DNA of 64,000 nucleotides from Rhodoferax sp. PAMC 29310 (GTDB taxonomy: Bacteria; Pseudomonadota; Gammaproteobacteria; Burkholderiales; Burkholderiaceae_C), in the NCBI RefSeq assembly GCF_017948265.1, contig NZ_CP072852.1:3472001-3536000 (forward strand), in the 5' to 3' direction. Shown here piece after piece: positions 8,905 through 16,779 of the stretch. Numbering within the stretch: position 1 is the stretch's first letter; each line of letters opens with the position of its first letter. Made by a program: the position numbers and the translations under genes. The notes beneath the pieces were generated by a model. It worked only from the letters and a program-made list of their open reading frames with translations, was not told the DNA's origin and ran no database searches.

Positions 8905-9861
8905 ATGAATAATTCTTCGATGCGTGAAATTGACGAGCGGACCAACCTAGCCAGCAACAGCATGTTTGAGTTGCTGTTGTTTCGTTTGGGCGAGGCACCG
9001 GGCAGCGGTCGCCGTGAGATGTTCGGAATCAATGTGTTCAAGGTGCGCGAAATTCTGGTCATGCCGGAGATCACGGAAATGGCCAATTCGCCTCCGTCCG
9101 TGATGGGTGTGGCCAATATTCGGGGCCAGATGATCACCGTGATCAATCTGCCCAAGCTGGTGGGTTGCAACCCCACCAAAGGGCTGGGAATTTTGCTGGT
9201 GACTGAATTTGCACGCACGACCCAAGCCTTTGCGGTGGAAGAGGTGAACGAAATTGTGCGTCTGGAGTGGAAGCACGTGCTGTCGGCCGAAGGCTCCGGC
9301 GGTGGGCTGGTCACCAGCATTGCCCGTCTGGATGGCGCTGCAGAGAACACCCGACTGGCTCAGGTGCTGGACGTGGAGCAGATCTTACGCGATGTATTTC
9401 CGATGGATCATCTGGCAGTTCCTGATGGATCAAAAGTTCCCCAGGTGCATTTGCCACCGGGTTCAGTGATCCTGGCAGCAGATGATTCGGCAGTGGCGCG
9501 ACTGATGATCGAACAAGGCCTCAAAGCCATGGGTGTACCTTTCATCATGACCAAATCTGGCCAGGAGGCTTGGAATCGACTGCAGGCCCTATCCGCCGAG
9601 GCCGTATCTGAAGGCAAAACCATTCGGGACAAGGTCGCCTTGGTGCTGACCGACCTAGAGATGCCGGAGATGGACGGTTTTACCCTCACCCGGACCATCA
9701 AGCAGGACCCCCGGTTCAAGGGGTTGCCGGTCGTGATTCACTCGTCTTTGACGGGAAGCACGAATGAGAGCCATGTGAAAAGCGTGGGTGCAGATGCTTA
9801 TGTGGCCAAGTTTGTGGCGGAAGAGTTGGCGTCCACCTTGTTAGGCGTGCTCAACCGCTAG
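8905..9861 (+). CDS. cheV: Chemotaxis protein CheV (CheW domain plus receiver)
   Basis: Hybrid coupling protein of 318 residues that links chemoreceptors to the kinase CheA and can be phosphorylated. Residues about 18-165 form the CheW-like domain (EMFGINVFKVREIL, GVANIRGQMITVINLPKL). Residues about 187-318 form a receiver with the acidic pair AADDSA, phospho-acceptor Asp in VLTDLEMPEMDG (about residue 252), and Lys in YVAKF. It stands alone here without other che genes, as is common for cheV. It follows mltA by 48 bp. Its TAG stop overlaps the TAG of the convergent secretin-like gene inside CTAG. Confidence 0.93.
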   Translation: MNNSSMREIDERTNLASNSMFELLLFRLGEAPGSGRREMFGINVFKVREILVMPEITEMANSPPSVMGVANIRGQMITVINLPKLVGCNPTKGLGILLVTEFARTTQAFAVEEVNEIVRLEWKHVLSAEGSGGGLVTSIARLDGAAENTRLAQVLDVEQILRDVFPMDHLAVPDGSKVPQVHLPPGSVILAADDSAVARLMIEQGLKAMGVPFIMTKSGQEAWNRLQALSAEAVSEGKTIRDKVALVLTDLEMPEMDGFTLTRTIKQDPRFKGLPVVIHSSLTGSTNESHVKSVGADAYVAKFVAEELASTLLGVLNR

Positions 9862-10544
9862 CGCGTTGTTACCTTAACTTGCACCAAGATGCCAGTGGTC
9901 TGCCTGCTGTCCACAGACCCATCGGCTGAAGTTCCAATGGATTGCTGCTCTGATTGGGCCACAGTCACCCATTCGCCCAGACCGACCATGACCATGGTTG
10001 ATGTACTGGCAGTTTGGGTCTGGTAGCGCCCTTGGCCCTGCATCGCAGAAATAGTCAGATCAACCGTCCCCCGGCCGTCCCATCGCGGGAGCGCGTTAAA
10101 TCCGGTACCCGACTCGAGGATCACCACGCCTGGCACCACGATCATGGACCCGTTGTGGATGACAGATTGCACCAGACGCATGGGCACGCTGTTTCGCAAC
10201 GCGATGGCGGCAGGCCGCCCATTGAGTACCAAAACCTGTTGCTGGCTGTTGGCCGACTGAGTGCTTTGCCGGGTGTTGCCTTGAATCTCGACCTGGACGC
10301 CTGACCTGCCAGGCGTCAGCTGCGCCGCTCCCTGCACGCTCAAGCTGGTACCACTGGCGTCATTCAAGCTGACTTGGCGCACTTCAATTGACAGGTTGCG
10401 CATCGGCAAGGTGCTGCCAGAAAAGTTTGACGATGCTCCTGAATCAATAGCGTGCTGCGCATGTAATACGGGGACTATCGCGAGAAAAGTCGTAAATAAA
10501 AGGCAGGCGGATCGGTTCATCGCTGTCAAGGTGCTTGCCCTCAT
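9858..10544 (-). CDS. Exported secretin-like domain protein, orphan
   Basis: Protein of 228 residues, or 220 if it begins at ATG 10520. The second start gives a clean signal peptide (MNRSACLLFTTFLAIVPVLHA). The mature part resembles the C-terminal beta domain of type II/III secretins (VLVLNGRPAAIALRNSVPM, VPGVVILESGTGFNALPRW, VMVGLGEWVTVAQS), but is too short for a pore-forming secretin and has no N domains. The secretin assignment is by eye. It overlaps the araC-type gene by ATGA and so belongs to the end of the polyol operon, although nothing in its sequence relates to sugars. Its first 25 codons contain a copy of the dispersed repeat at 10441-10480. Confidence 0.65.
   Translation of the reverse strand: MRASTLTAMNRSACLLFTTFLAIVPVLHAQHAIDSGASSNFSGSTLPMRNLSIEVRQVSLNDASGTSLSVQGAAQLTPGRSGVQVEIQGNTRQSTQSANSQQQVLVLNGRPAAIALRNSVPMRLVQSVIHNGSMIVVPGVVILESGTGFNALPRWDGRGTVDLTISAMQGQGRYQTQTASTSTMVMVGLGEWVTVAQSEQQSIGTSADGSVDSRQTTGILVQVKVTTR
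10441..10480 (+). repeat. Dispersed ~50 bp repeat, copy 1 (inside secretin-like gene)
   Basis: Reads ATCAATAGC, then TGCTGCGCATGTAATACG, then GGGACTATCG. This is the order of blocks shared with the copies at 50908-50955 and, on the other strand, 50394-50448. It lies around the predicted signal-peptide cleavage region of the host gene and is read in frame. Confidence 0.5.
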
Positions 10545-11464
10545 GATTTTTGACCAAACCGGCTGGCAGCCTGCCGCCGAAACTCACTGGGGGTCATGCC
10601 TTTGATACTGAGGAAGCGGCGGTTGAAGTTGGCGATATTGTTAAATCCCACCTCAAAACCAATATTCGCGATACCGAGGTCGGTCTCCATGAGCAGCTGG
10701 CAGGCCCTGTTGACTCTCACATGGTTAACGAAATCGGTGAAGGTATTGCCCGTGGCGCGCCGGAAAAACCGCGAGAAGCCACTCTCGCTCATGCCCAATC
10801 CGCGAGCAATGTCAGCAGCCGATTGGGATTCGCTCAGGTTCTCTGTAATGCTGTTCACGATGACGTTGATCTGCTCCAATTGCGCATCGTTGTCCACGCT
10901 TTGCAGCGGGGCGTTGGACAGCATGCGGTAGTCAGTGCATTGGACTAGGTCGCTCAGGAACGCGCAAAAAGCGCCAAATCGGGCCAATCCATGGGCGTTC
11001 TTCACGTTGTGCCAGTGCGCAGACGCTTGCGGGAACATGTCAAAAAACTCGATGCCATGGCGGGAGCGCTCCAGCAGGGGCATGATGTCACGCAGTTCGG
11101 GAATTTGCTGGCTGGCCAGCTCGATAGGTGCGCGGGGAAACTGAATCACCAGGTCGCGCTCTTCCACGCCGCCTTCCGGTACATCCATGCTGACCCAGTT
11201 GTGCGGCAGGCGCGGCCCGGTTAGCACCAGTTGGCCGGGTTGAAACTGGCCAATCCAGTCGCCCACGAACACTTTGCCCGAGGTCGCCGTGATCAGGTGC
11301 AGTTCGTATTCGTCATGGTGGTGCCAGCGCGCCAGCGGTGTCGGGTAGCCGTGGGACAGGCAACGAATGATGCCGGTTTCATTGGCCGGCTCATAGCCCA
11401 GCTCCGTGGAGCGAACGTACTCGTGCTCCAGTTCAGGTTTGAGTTGACGGGGCAGGGTAGACAT
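10541..11464 (-). CDS. AraC-family transcriptional regulator of the polyol operon
   Basis: DNA-binding regulator of 307 residues. The N-terminal third is a cupin-like sensing domain (ARWHHHDEYELHLITATSGK, about residues 46-65). The C-terminal ~100 residues are the double helix-turn-helix AraC domain (AADIARGLGMSESGFSRFFR, and IGFEVGFNNIANFNRRF with the typical PSEFRR end). It follows the short-chain dehydrogenase by 38 bp on the same strand, so it probably senses a sugar alcohol and controls the upstream transport and dehydrogenase genes; this role is inferred from position. It overlaps the next gene by ATGA. Confidence 0.9.
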   Translation of the reverse strand: MSTLPRQLKPELEHEYVRSTELGYEPANETGIIRCLSHGYPTPLARWHHHDEYELHLITATSGKVFVGDWIGQFQPGQLVLTGPRLPHNWVSMDVPEGGVEERDLVIQFPRAPIELASQQIPELRDIMPLLERSRHGIEFFDMFPQASAHWHNVKNAHGLARFGAFCAFLSDLVQCTDYRMLSNAPLQSVDNDAQLEQINVIVNSITENLSESQSAADIARGLGMSESGFSRFFRRATGNTFTDFVNHVRVNRACQLLMETDLGIANIGFEVGFNNIANFNRRFLSIKGMTPSEFRRQAASRFGQKS

Positions 11465-11502
11465 GGTGCGGCAATGGTAGGTGAAACCGGGGCAGGGTCA
11501 CG

Positions 11503-12300
11503 TCAGGACATGACGCTGCCACCATCGACATTGAGGGTTTGCGCCGTGATGTAGGCCGCCTCGTTGCTTGCCAGAAACACCGCCGCCCCGCAAATATCGG
11601 CAGGCGTGCCCATATAGCCCATCGGCACCGCCTCGCCCACGCGTTTCTTTTTTTCGCCCAAGGGCAGATTTTCATGGCGGGCGAACAGGGCGTCGACATG
11701 CTGCCACATGGGCGTGTCGATCACGCCGGGCGCAATGCCGTTGACCCGAATGCCTTGCGGCGCCATGGCGAGTGCCGCACTTTGGGTGTAGCTGATGATG
11801 GCCGCCTTGCTGGCGCAGTAGTGCGAGACCAAAGCCTCGCCCCGGCGCCCGGCCTGGGAGGCCATGTTGATGACCGACCCTTTGACCTGGTTGTCCACCA
11901 TCTGGGCCAGCACCTTCTGCATGACAAAGAAAGCGCCTTTGACATTCACCGAGAACAGCTTGTTATACATGGCCTCATCGCTGTCAAGCAGCGGTGCCAT
12001 GTCAAACACCGCAGCGTTGTTGAAGAGTGTGGTGATGGGGCCAAACCGACGTTGAGCCGCTTTGATCAGCGCGTCGACTTCTTCCAGTTGAGTGACATCG
12101 GTTGCCACATACTGAAGCGTGTCGGGGTGGGCGGCCATCAACGTGGCGAGCTCAGGCGTTGGCTGCTCGCCTCGGTCTGCGACGGTGCAATGGGCGCCAT
12201 GGCTCAGAAATGCAGCCGTGACGGCGAGTCCAATCCCTCCTGCTGCGCCGGTCAGCACAGCATGTTTGTCTTTCAGGCGGGGAAGAAGGAGCGTATTCAT
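11503..12300 (-). CDS. Short-chain dehydrogenase/reductase (polyol or sugar oxidation)
   Basis: Classical SDR of 265 residues. The NAD(P) fold motif TGAAGGIG is at about residues 17-24, NNAA at about 92-95, catalytic Ser in INMASQAGRR, and the active-site YCASK at about 162-166. The C-terminus LNVDGGSVMS fits the family. In this operon it most likely oxidises or reduces a polyol, ketose or related sugar; the exact substrate cannot be read. ATG 12300 is chosen because it overlaps the dehydrogenase stop by 4 bp (ATGA) and gives the normal length; a frame extension to 12408 would lie inside the upstream gene. Confidence 0.88.
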   Translation of the reverse strand: MNTLLLPRLKDKHAVLTGAAGGIGLAVTAAFLSHGAHCTVADRGEQPTPELATLMAAHPDTLQYVATDVTQLEEVDALIKAAQRRFGPITTLFNNAAVFDMAPLLDSDEAMYNKLFSVNVKGAFFVMQKVLAQMVDNQVKGSVINMASQAGRRGEALVSHYCASKAAIISYTQSAALAMAPQGIRVNGIAPGVIDTPMWQHVDALFARHENLPLGEKKKRVGEAVPMGYMGTPADICGAAVFLASNEAAYITAQTLNVDGGSVMS

Positions 12301-13724
12301 GGCGTAGTGCGTTGGGTTAATTGAGTGACTTGTGAGAAAGCGGTTCGAATCGATGCCAGCAAGCGGGTGTCGCCGGCCAATTCGCCCCAAAGAGAAGCGT
12401 CGGCGCACAGGGCGGCTACCGGATCAGGCGCTTCACAAATGGCGTGGCCGACGGCTGGGTCCATGGCCTGGTCTTGGTAGGTGTACGGAATCAAGCCCGC
12501 GTGCCAGCGTTGCAGGTAAGCCAAGAAAAGCGCGGGCAGTATGGCCACGCTGGCAATCGACTCGCCACGGGCCAGACGCTCTCGAATGGTGGGGGCAATA
12601 AAACCGGGAATCTTGCTGAAACCGTCCATCACCACGCGCTGGTTGGTGTCCAGGATGGCTGGGTTGCTGAATCGGTCCAGCACCACGTCACGGTAGGCGG
12701 CGAGGTCAAGGGGGCAGGGATGCTCGGGCGTGTCCAGCACGGGCATGACATCGTCCGTCACGTAGTCGAAGGCCAATTGGCGAATCATCGGATCAAGGGT
12801 TCCCTCGTGGATAAATTCATAGCCAACCAGCGTTCCCGCCCAGGCGATGCCACTGTGGGTCGCGTTGAGGACTCGAATTTTGGCTTCTTCGTAGGGCTGA
12901 ACGGCCTTGACCATCTCCACCCCAACCGTCTCCCACGCGGGGCGTCCGGCGATGAAGTTGTCTTCGATGACCCATTGAATGAAGCTCTCTCCCATCAGCG
13001 CGGCCGGGTCGTCCACGCCGGTGGCGGCCAGCACCCGGTCCCGCACGGCCTGGGTGGGGCGTGGGGTGATACGGTCGACCATGGCATTGGGACTGCTGGT
13101 GTGGGACTTGACCCAATCCAGCAATGCGGCGTCGCCTAACAATGTGATGTACTGCAACAAGCCGCCGCGCGAGCGGTCGCCGTTGTGGCGCAAGTTGTCG
13201 CAATTGAGCAGCGTGACTGGCCCCGCATTGGCGTGCATGCGGGCACGCAAAATCGCGGTCAATGCACCATAGATGGTAGAGCCGACTTGTCCTTGGCGGG
13301 CCGCATCCAGGTCAGCGCTGAGGTCGGGGAACGACAGATCAAGCTGATTCTTGTCGTCCAGGTAATAACCTGCTTCAGTCACCGTGAAGGAGATGATGCG
13401 GGTGTTCGCATCAGCGCCAATGCTGATCAGCCCTTTCAGACTGGGCTCGTACGGAACCACAGTTTGGAGCGACGTGATTCGCGTGTAGACATGCTTTCCC
13501 TGTGACGTGATGGTCTCCAGCGTGTACGCCCCATCCTGCTCGATCAAGGCCGCCACGGTCTCGGCCATGTCGGCGCGGATGTTGCCACCCGCCAAGGCCC
13601 ATCGACGATCCCCCGTTTGCTGCAGTTCATGCAGGTAGACCGCCTGATGGGCGCGGTGAAAAGAGCCCAAACCCAGGTGGAGCAGGGTCAGGGGCGGTGT
13701 CGAAGAAGCGGCAGATAAGGACAT
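12297..13724 (-). CDS. Mannitol dehydrogenase family protein, D-arabinitol 4-dehydrogenase-like
   Basis: NAD-dependent polyol dehydrogenase of the long-chain mannitol dehydrogenase family, 475 residues. The N-terminus LLHLGLGSFHRAHQAVYLHE is the nucleotide-binding start. VTLLNCDNLRHNG and FIQWVIEDNF are family signatures, and KIRVLNATHSGIAW carries the catalytic Lys and His region. The N-terminal third resembles the D-arabinitol dehydrogenase DalD (by memory), so D-arabinitol to D-xylulose is the best guess; mannitol or sorbitol oxidation is the alternative. It starts 26 bp after the transporter ATPase and overlaps the SDR gene. Confidence 0.85.
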   Translation of the reverse strand: MSLSAASSTPPLTLLHLGLGSFHRAHQAVYLHELQQTGDRRWALAGGNIRADMAETVAALIEQDGAYTLETITSQGKHVYTRITSLQTVVPYEPSLKGLISIGADANTRIISFTVTEAGYYLDDKNQLDLSFPDLSADLDAARQGQVGSTIYGALTAILRARMHANAGPVTLLNCDNLRHNGDRSRGGLLQYITLLGDAALLDWVKSHTSSPNAMVDRITPRPTQAVRDRVLAATGVDDPAALMGESFIQWVIEDNFIAGRPAWETVGVEMVKAVQPYEEAKIRVLNATHSGIAWAGTLVGYEFIHEGTLDPMIRQLAFDYVTDDVMPVLDTPEHPCPLDLAAYRDVVLDRFSNPAILDTNQRVVMDGFSKIPGFIAPTIRERLARGESIASVAILPALFLAYLQRWHAGLIPYTYQDQAMDPAVGHAICEAPDPVAALCADASLWGELAGDTRLLASIRTAFSQVTQLTQRTTP

Positions 13725-13750
13725 GGCAAATGGGGTCTCTTCAATCAGGG

Positions 13751-14812
13751 TTAAGGGCTCACCGCTTTGCGGGTCATACCTGTGCGGGTGATGCGGCCTT
13801 TGGCGTCAAACAGGTGTGCCGCGTCGGCGTCAATTTGAACCCCCACGATGTCGCCCGGATGCAGGTTGCACCGCTCTGTGAGGCGAGACACCAGTTGCCC
13901 CCCCTTGGGCGTGCCGACATAGACCAAGGTTTCTGCGCCCAGCGCTTCCACCAACTGAACCTTGCCTTGCAGCAGCCCTTGATCGGGAGCGCACAGGGTG
14001 ATGTGCTCCGGGCGCAGGCCCACAAAACCGCCAGCTTCCACTTTGAGGCCGCACACGGCTTCCAGGGCGGGAATGTCGGCGACGGGCACCATGTTCATTT
14101 GCGGCGTGCCAATGAACTGGGCCACAAACTGATTGGCCGGGCGGTCATACAGCTCCAGTGGGGTTCCCACTTGCTCGATCAAGCCGTCGCGCAGCACCAC
14201 CACGCGGTCGGCCAGGGTCATAGCCTCGACCTGGTCGTGGGTCACGTACACGGTGGTGGCGCCCAGATCGCGGTGCAGTTTGGCGATTTCGATACGGGTC
14301 TGGCCGCGAAGGGCTGCGTCCAGGTTGGACAGAGGCTCGTCAAACAGAAACACCTTGGGCGCGCGCACGATGGCCCGGCCAATGGCCACGCGCTGACGCT
14401 GGCCGCCCGACAAGTCCTTGGGTGTGCGCTCCAGATATTTCGTGAGATCGAGGATTTCGGCAGCTTTCTTCACCTTGTCGTCGATTTCGGCCTTGGGCGC
14501 ACCCGCGAGTTTGAGCGCAAAGCTCATGTTGTCGGCCACGCTCATGTGCGGATACAGCGCATAGCTCTGGAACACCATGGCCAGATCGCGCTTGGAGGAT
14601 GGCATGTGCGTGATGTCGCGCCCTTCCAGGGTTAGCTTGCCACCGTCGATGTGTTCCAGGCCCGCGATCAGGCGAAGCAGCGTGGACTTGCCGCAGCCCG
14701 ATGGGCCCACAAAAACAATGAACTCGCCGGGTTTGATTTCCAGATCGATGCCTTTGATGGCGCGGTGATCACCGAAGAACTTTTCGATGCCTTGGAGTTG
14801 AAGGTATGACAT
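13751..14812 (-). CDS. smoK: Sugar/polyol ABC transporter ATP-binding protein (SmoK/UgpC/MalK type)
   Basis: Cytoplasmic ATPase of 353 residues powering the SmoEFG-like importer. Walker A GPSGCGKST (about 36-44), signature LSGGQRQR (about 133-140), Walker B VFLFDEP (about 153-159) and switch VTHDQ are present. The C-terminal TOBE region (GLRPEHITL) is typical of carbohydrate-importer ATPases of the CUT1 family. It is separated from the permease by 96 bp and from the dehydrogenase by 26 bp. The symbol is by analogy with the sorbitol/mannitol system; the true substrate is unproven. Confidence 0.9.
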   Translation of the reverse strand: MSYLQLQGIEKFFGDHRAIKGIDLEIKPGEFIVFVGPSGCGKSTLLRLIAGLEHIDGGKLTLEGRDITHMPSSKRDLAMVFQSYALYPHMSVADNMSFALKLAGAPKAEIDDKVKKAAEILDLTKYLERTPKDLSGGQRQRVAIGRAIVRAPKVFLFDEPLSNLDAALRGQTRIEIAKLHRDLGATTVYVTHDQVEAMTLADRVVVLRDGLIEQVGTPLELYDRPANQFVAQFIGTPQMNMVPVADIPALEAVCGLKVEAGGFVGLRPEHITLCAPDQGLLQGKVQLVEALGAETLVYVGTPKGGQLVSRLTERCNLHPGDIVGVQIDADAAHLFDAKGRITRTGMTRKAVSP

Positions 14813-14908
14813 GGTTTCAGTCTCAATAAGGTTTGTTTAGCAATACGCCGCAACAGCAGCGATGTCTGATTCGAGGCTGCCGCGCCACGCGCGGCAGGTG
14901 TAGGGCAA

Positions 14909-15739
14909 TTACTTCACGGCGCCAAAGGTCAGTCCCTGCACCAGTTGCTTCTGGCTGAACCATCCGAAGACCACGATGGGTGCGATGGCCAGGAATGAAG
15001 CGGCAGACAGCTTGGACCAGAACAGGCCTTCAGGGCTGGAGTAACCGGCAATCAGCGTGGCCAGCGTGCCACCGTTGGCGGCCGTCAGGTTCAGGCTCCA
15101 GAACGCCTCGTTCCAGGAGAGCACCAGGGTCAAGAGTCCGGTGGAGGCCAAGCTGCCCATGGCCAGTGGCAACAGCACCAGGCGCGCTTCCTGCCAGAGT
15201 GTGGCGCCGTCCATGCGTGCGGCTTCCAGAATCTCGCGGGGGATCTCTTTGAACTGCGAATACAGCATCCAGACCATGATGGGCAGGTTGGACAGGGTGA
15301 ACACGATGATCAAGGCAATGGGGTTGTCCAGCAGGTGGCTCTTTTGGGCCAGCACATAAACCGGCACCAGCGCACCCACGGCGGGCATCATTTTGGTCGA
15401 CAGCATCCACATCAGGATGTCTTTGTCGTGCTTGCCCTTGAAGAACGCCATGGCGTAGGCGGCCGGGGCGGCGATCATCAGTCCGATGACGGTGGAGACC
15501 ACGCTGGTCAGCACCGAGTTCCATGCGTACCGCAGGTAGTCACTGCGCTCATTGACTTCGTGAAAATTCTCCAGCGTGGGGCTGAAGAACAACTTGGGCG
15601 GCACCGCAATGGCTTGCAGCTCGGTCTTGAACGAGGTCAGGATGAGCCAACCGAGCGGGAAGAAAAGCAGGAGCGCGACGCCCCAGGCGGCCACGGTGCG
15701 AACGGCGTAGTCCGGTGTGTAGGTAGATTGACGTGCCAT
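14909..15739 (-). CDS. smoG: Carbohydrate ABC transporter permease, SmoG/MalG type
   Basis: Inner-membrane permease of 276 residues with about six membrane segments. The first lies at about residues 12-32 (VAAWGVALLLFFPLGWLIL). The EAA loop that docks the ATPase reads EAARMDGATLWQEARLVLLP (about residues 180-200). It has a good ribosome site (GAGGAA) and starts 9 bp after the partner permease. Together with SmoF it forms the CUT1-type transmembrane channel for a sugar alcohol. Confidence 0.9.
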   Translation of the reverse strand: MARQSTYTPDYAVRTVAAWGVALLLFFPLGWLILTSFKTELQAIAVPPKLFFSPTLENFHEVNERSDYLRYAWNSVLTSVVSTVIGLMIAAPAAYAMAFFKGKHDKDILMWMLSTKMMPAVGALVPVYVLAQKSHLLDNPIALIIVFTLSNLPIMVWMLYSQFKEIPREILEAARMDGATLWQEARLVLLPLAMGSLASTGLLTLVLSWNEAFWSLNLTAANGGTLATLIAGYSSPEGLFWSKLSAASFLAIAPIVVFGWFSQKQLVQGLTFGAVK

Positions 15740-15748
15740 GGGGGTTCC

Positions 15749-16609
15749 TCACTTGTCCAGGTTTTTGCCGACCATGCGGATCATGAAAATCCCCACGATG
15801 TTGGCGAGTACGACCGCGAACAGTGCGCCGGCCGAGGCCACGCCTGCATCGAAATTCAGCAGGGCCTGTTTAAAGATCAGGTAAGCGATGTTGGTGCTCG
15901 CATCGCCCGGGCCACCCCCGGTGGTGGTGTAAATCTCGGCAAATACACTGAGCAAGAAGATGAGTTCGATCATCACCACAACGGCCACCGAGCGGCCCAG
16001 GTGGGGGACGTAGAGGTAGCGGAACTGTTGGAAGAAGTTGGCGCCGTCCATGCGCGAGGCCTCCAACTGTTCGCGGTCCATGCTTTGCAGCGCCGTCATG
16101 AAAATCAGTGTGGCAAAGGGCAACCATTGCCAGGACACCATCAGAATGATGGAGAACAGCGGCACCTCAGTCAGCCAGTCAATTGGGGTGGCGCCGAAGA
16201 AAATCCAGACCTGCGCCAACACCCCGTAAATGGGGTTCATCATCATGTTCTTCCACAGCAAGGCGTTGACCGTGGGCATGACGAAGAAGGGCGAGATCAG
16301 CAGAATGCGCACCAGGCCGCGACCGGCCAGCGGCTCGTTGATCAGCAAGGCGATGAGCACACCGAAGACCACGGTAATGCCGATGACGCTGCCCAGCAGC
16401 AGCAAAGTATTCATGATGGCCGCCCCGAAAGACGGGTCGGTCACGAAGTATTCGTAGTTCTCCAGGCCAATGAAGGCGGATTGGTCCGGGTTCAGCAGGT
16501 TGAACTGGATAAGGGAGAAATAGATGGTCATCACCAGCGGCACGATCATCCAGAGGTAGAGCGTGCTCACGGCCGGGGCCATCAGCAATCGGGGGAGTGT
16601 GCGGTTCAT
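15749..16609 (-). CDS. smoF: Sugar ABC transporter permease, SmoF/MalF type
   Basis: Inner-membrane permease of 286 residues. Membrane segments are clear at the N-terminus (LLMAPAVSTLYLWMIVPLVM) and across the chain. The EAA motif reads LEASRMDGANFFQQFRYLYV (about residues 182-201). It lies between the binding protein and SmoG and pairs with the latter. A 170-bp spacer rich in hairpins separates it from the binding-protein gene, as often seen where the binding protein must be made in excess. Confidence 0.9.
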   Translation of the reverse strand: MNRTLPRLLMAPAVSTLYLWMIVPLVMTIYFSLIQFNLLNPDQSAFIGLENYEYFVTDPSFGAAIMNTLLLLGSVIGITVVFGVLIALLINEPLAGRGLVRILLISPFFVMPTVNALLWKNMMMNPIYGVLAQVWIFFGATPIDWLTEVPLFSIILMVSWQWLPFATLIFMTALQSMDREQLEASRMDGANFFQQFRYLYVPHLGRSVAVVVMIELIFLLSVFAEIYTTTGGGPGDASTNIAYLIFKQALLNFDAGVASAGALFAVVLANIVGIFMIRMVGKNLDK

Positions 16610-16640
16610 GGGGAGTTCTCGAAACGATCCCGAAGAATAG

Positions 16641-16771
16641 GGAGTGCGCGCTGCGCGCTCCGGCGAATTAGCCGCTCAACACAGGCCTAGAACGGGTTTG
16701 GTTGAGCGTGTGGGGCCCAGACTCCGCGCGGTGCGAAGTCTGGGTGCCTATCTGGCACCAGTGTTGGTGCC
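16641..16771. promoter_or_regulatory. Three hairpins in the smoE-smoF spacer
   Basis: The 170-bp intercistronic gap contains three inverted repeats. The first is GGAGTGCGC/GCGCGCTCC at 16641-16661 (9-bp stem with one G-U, loop 3). The second is CCCAGACT/AGTCTGGG at 16716-16744 (8 bp, loop 13). The third is GGCACCA/TGGTGCC at 16754-16771 (7 bp, loop 4). None is followed by a clear T-run. Likely role (inferred): protection of the upstream binding-protein mRNA end or partial termination, giving more binding protein than permease. Confidence 0.6.
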
Positions 16772-16779
16772 CGGGCTGC

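Noticed and set aside
15335..16690. 451-codon plus-strand frame across the two permease genes
   Set aside because: His/Gln/Gly-rich translation without a domain, antisense to two clear ABC permeases.
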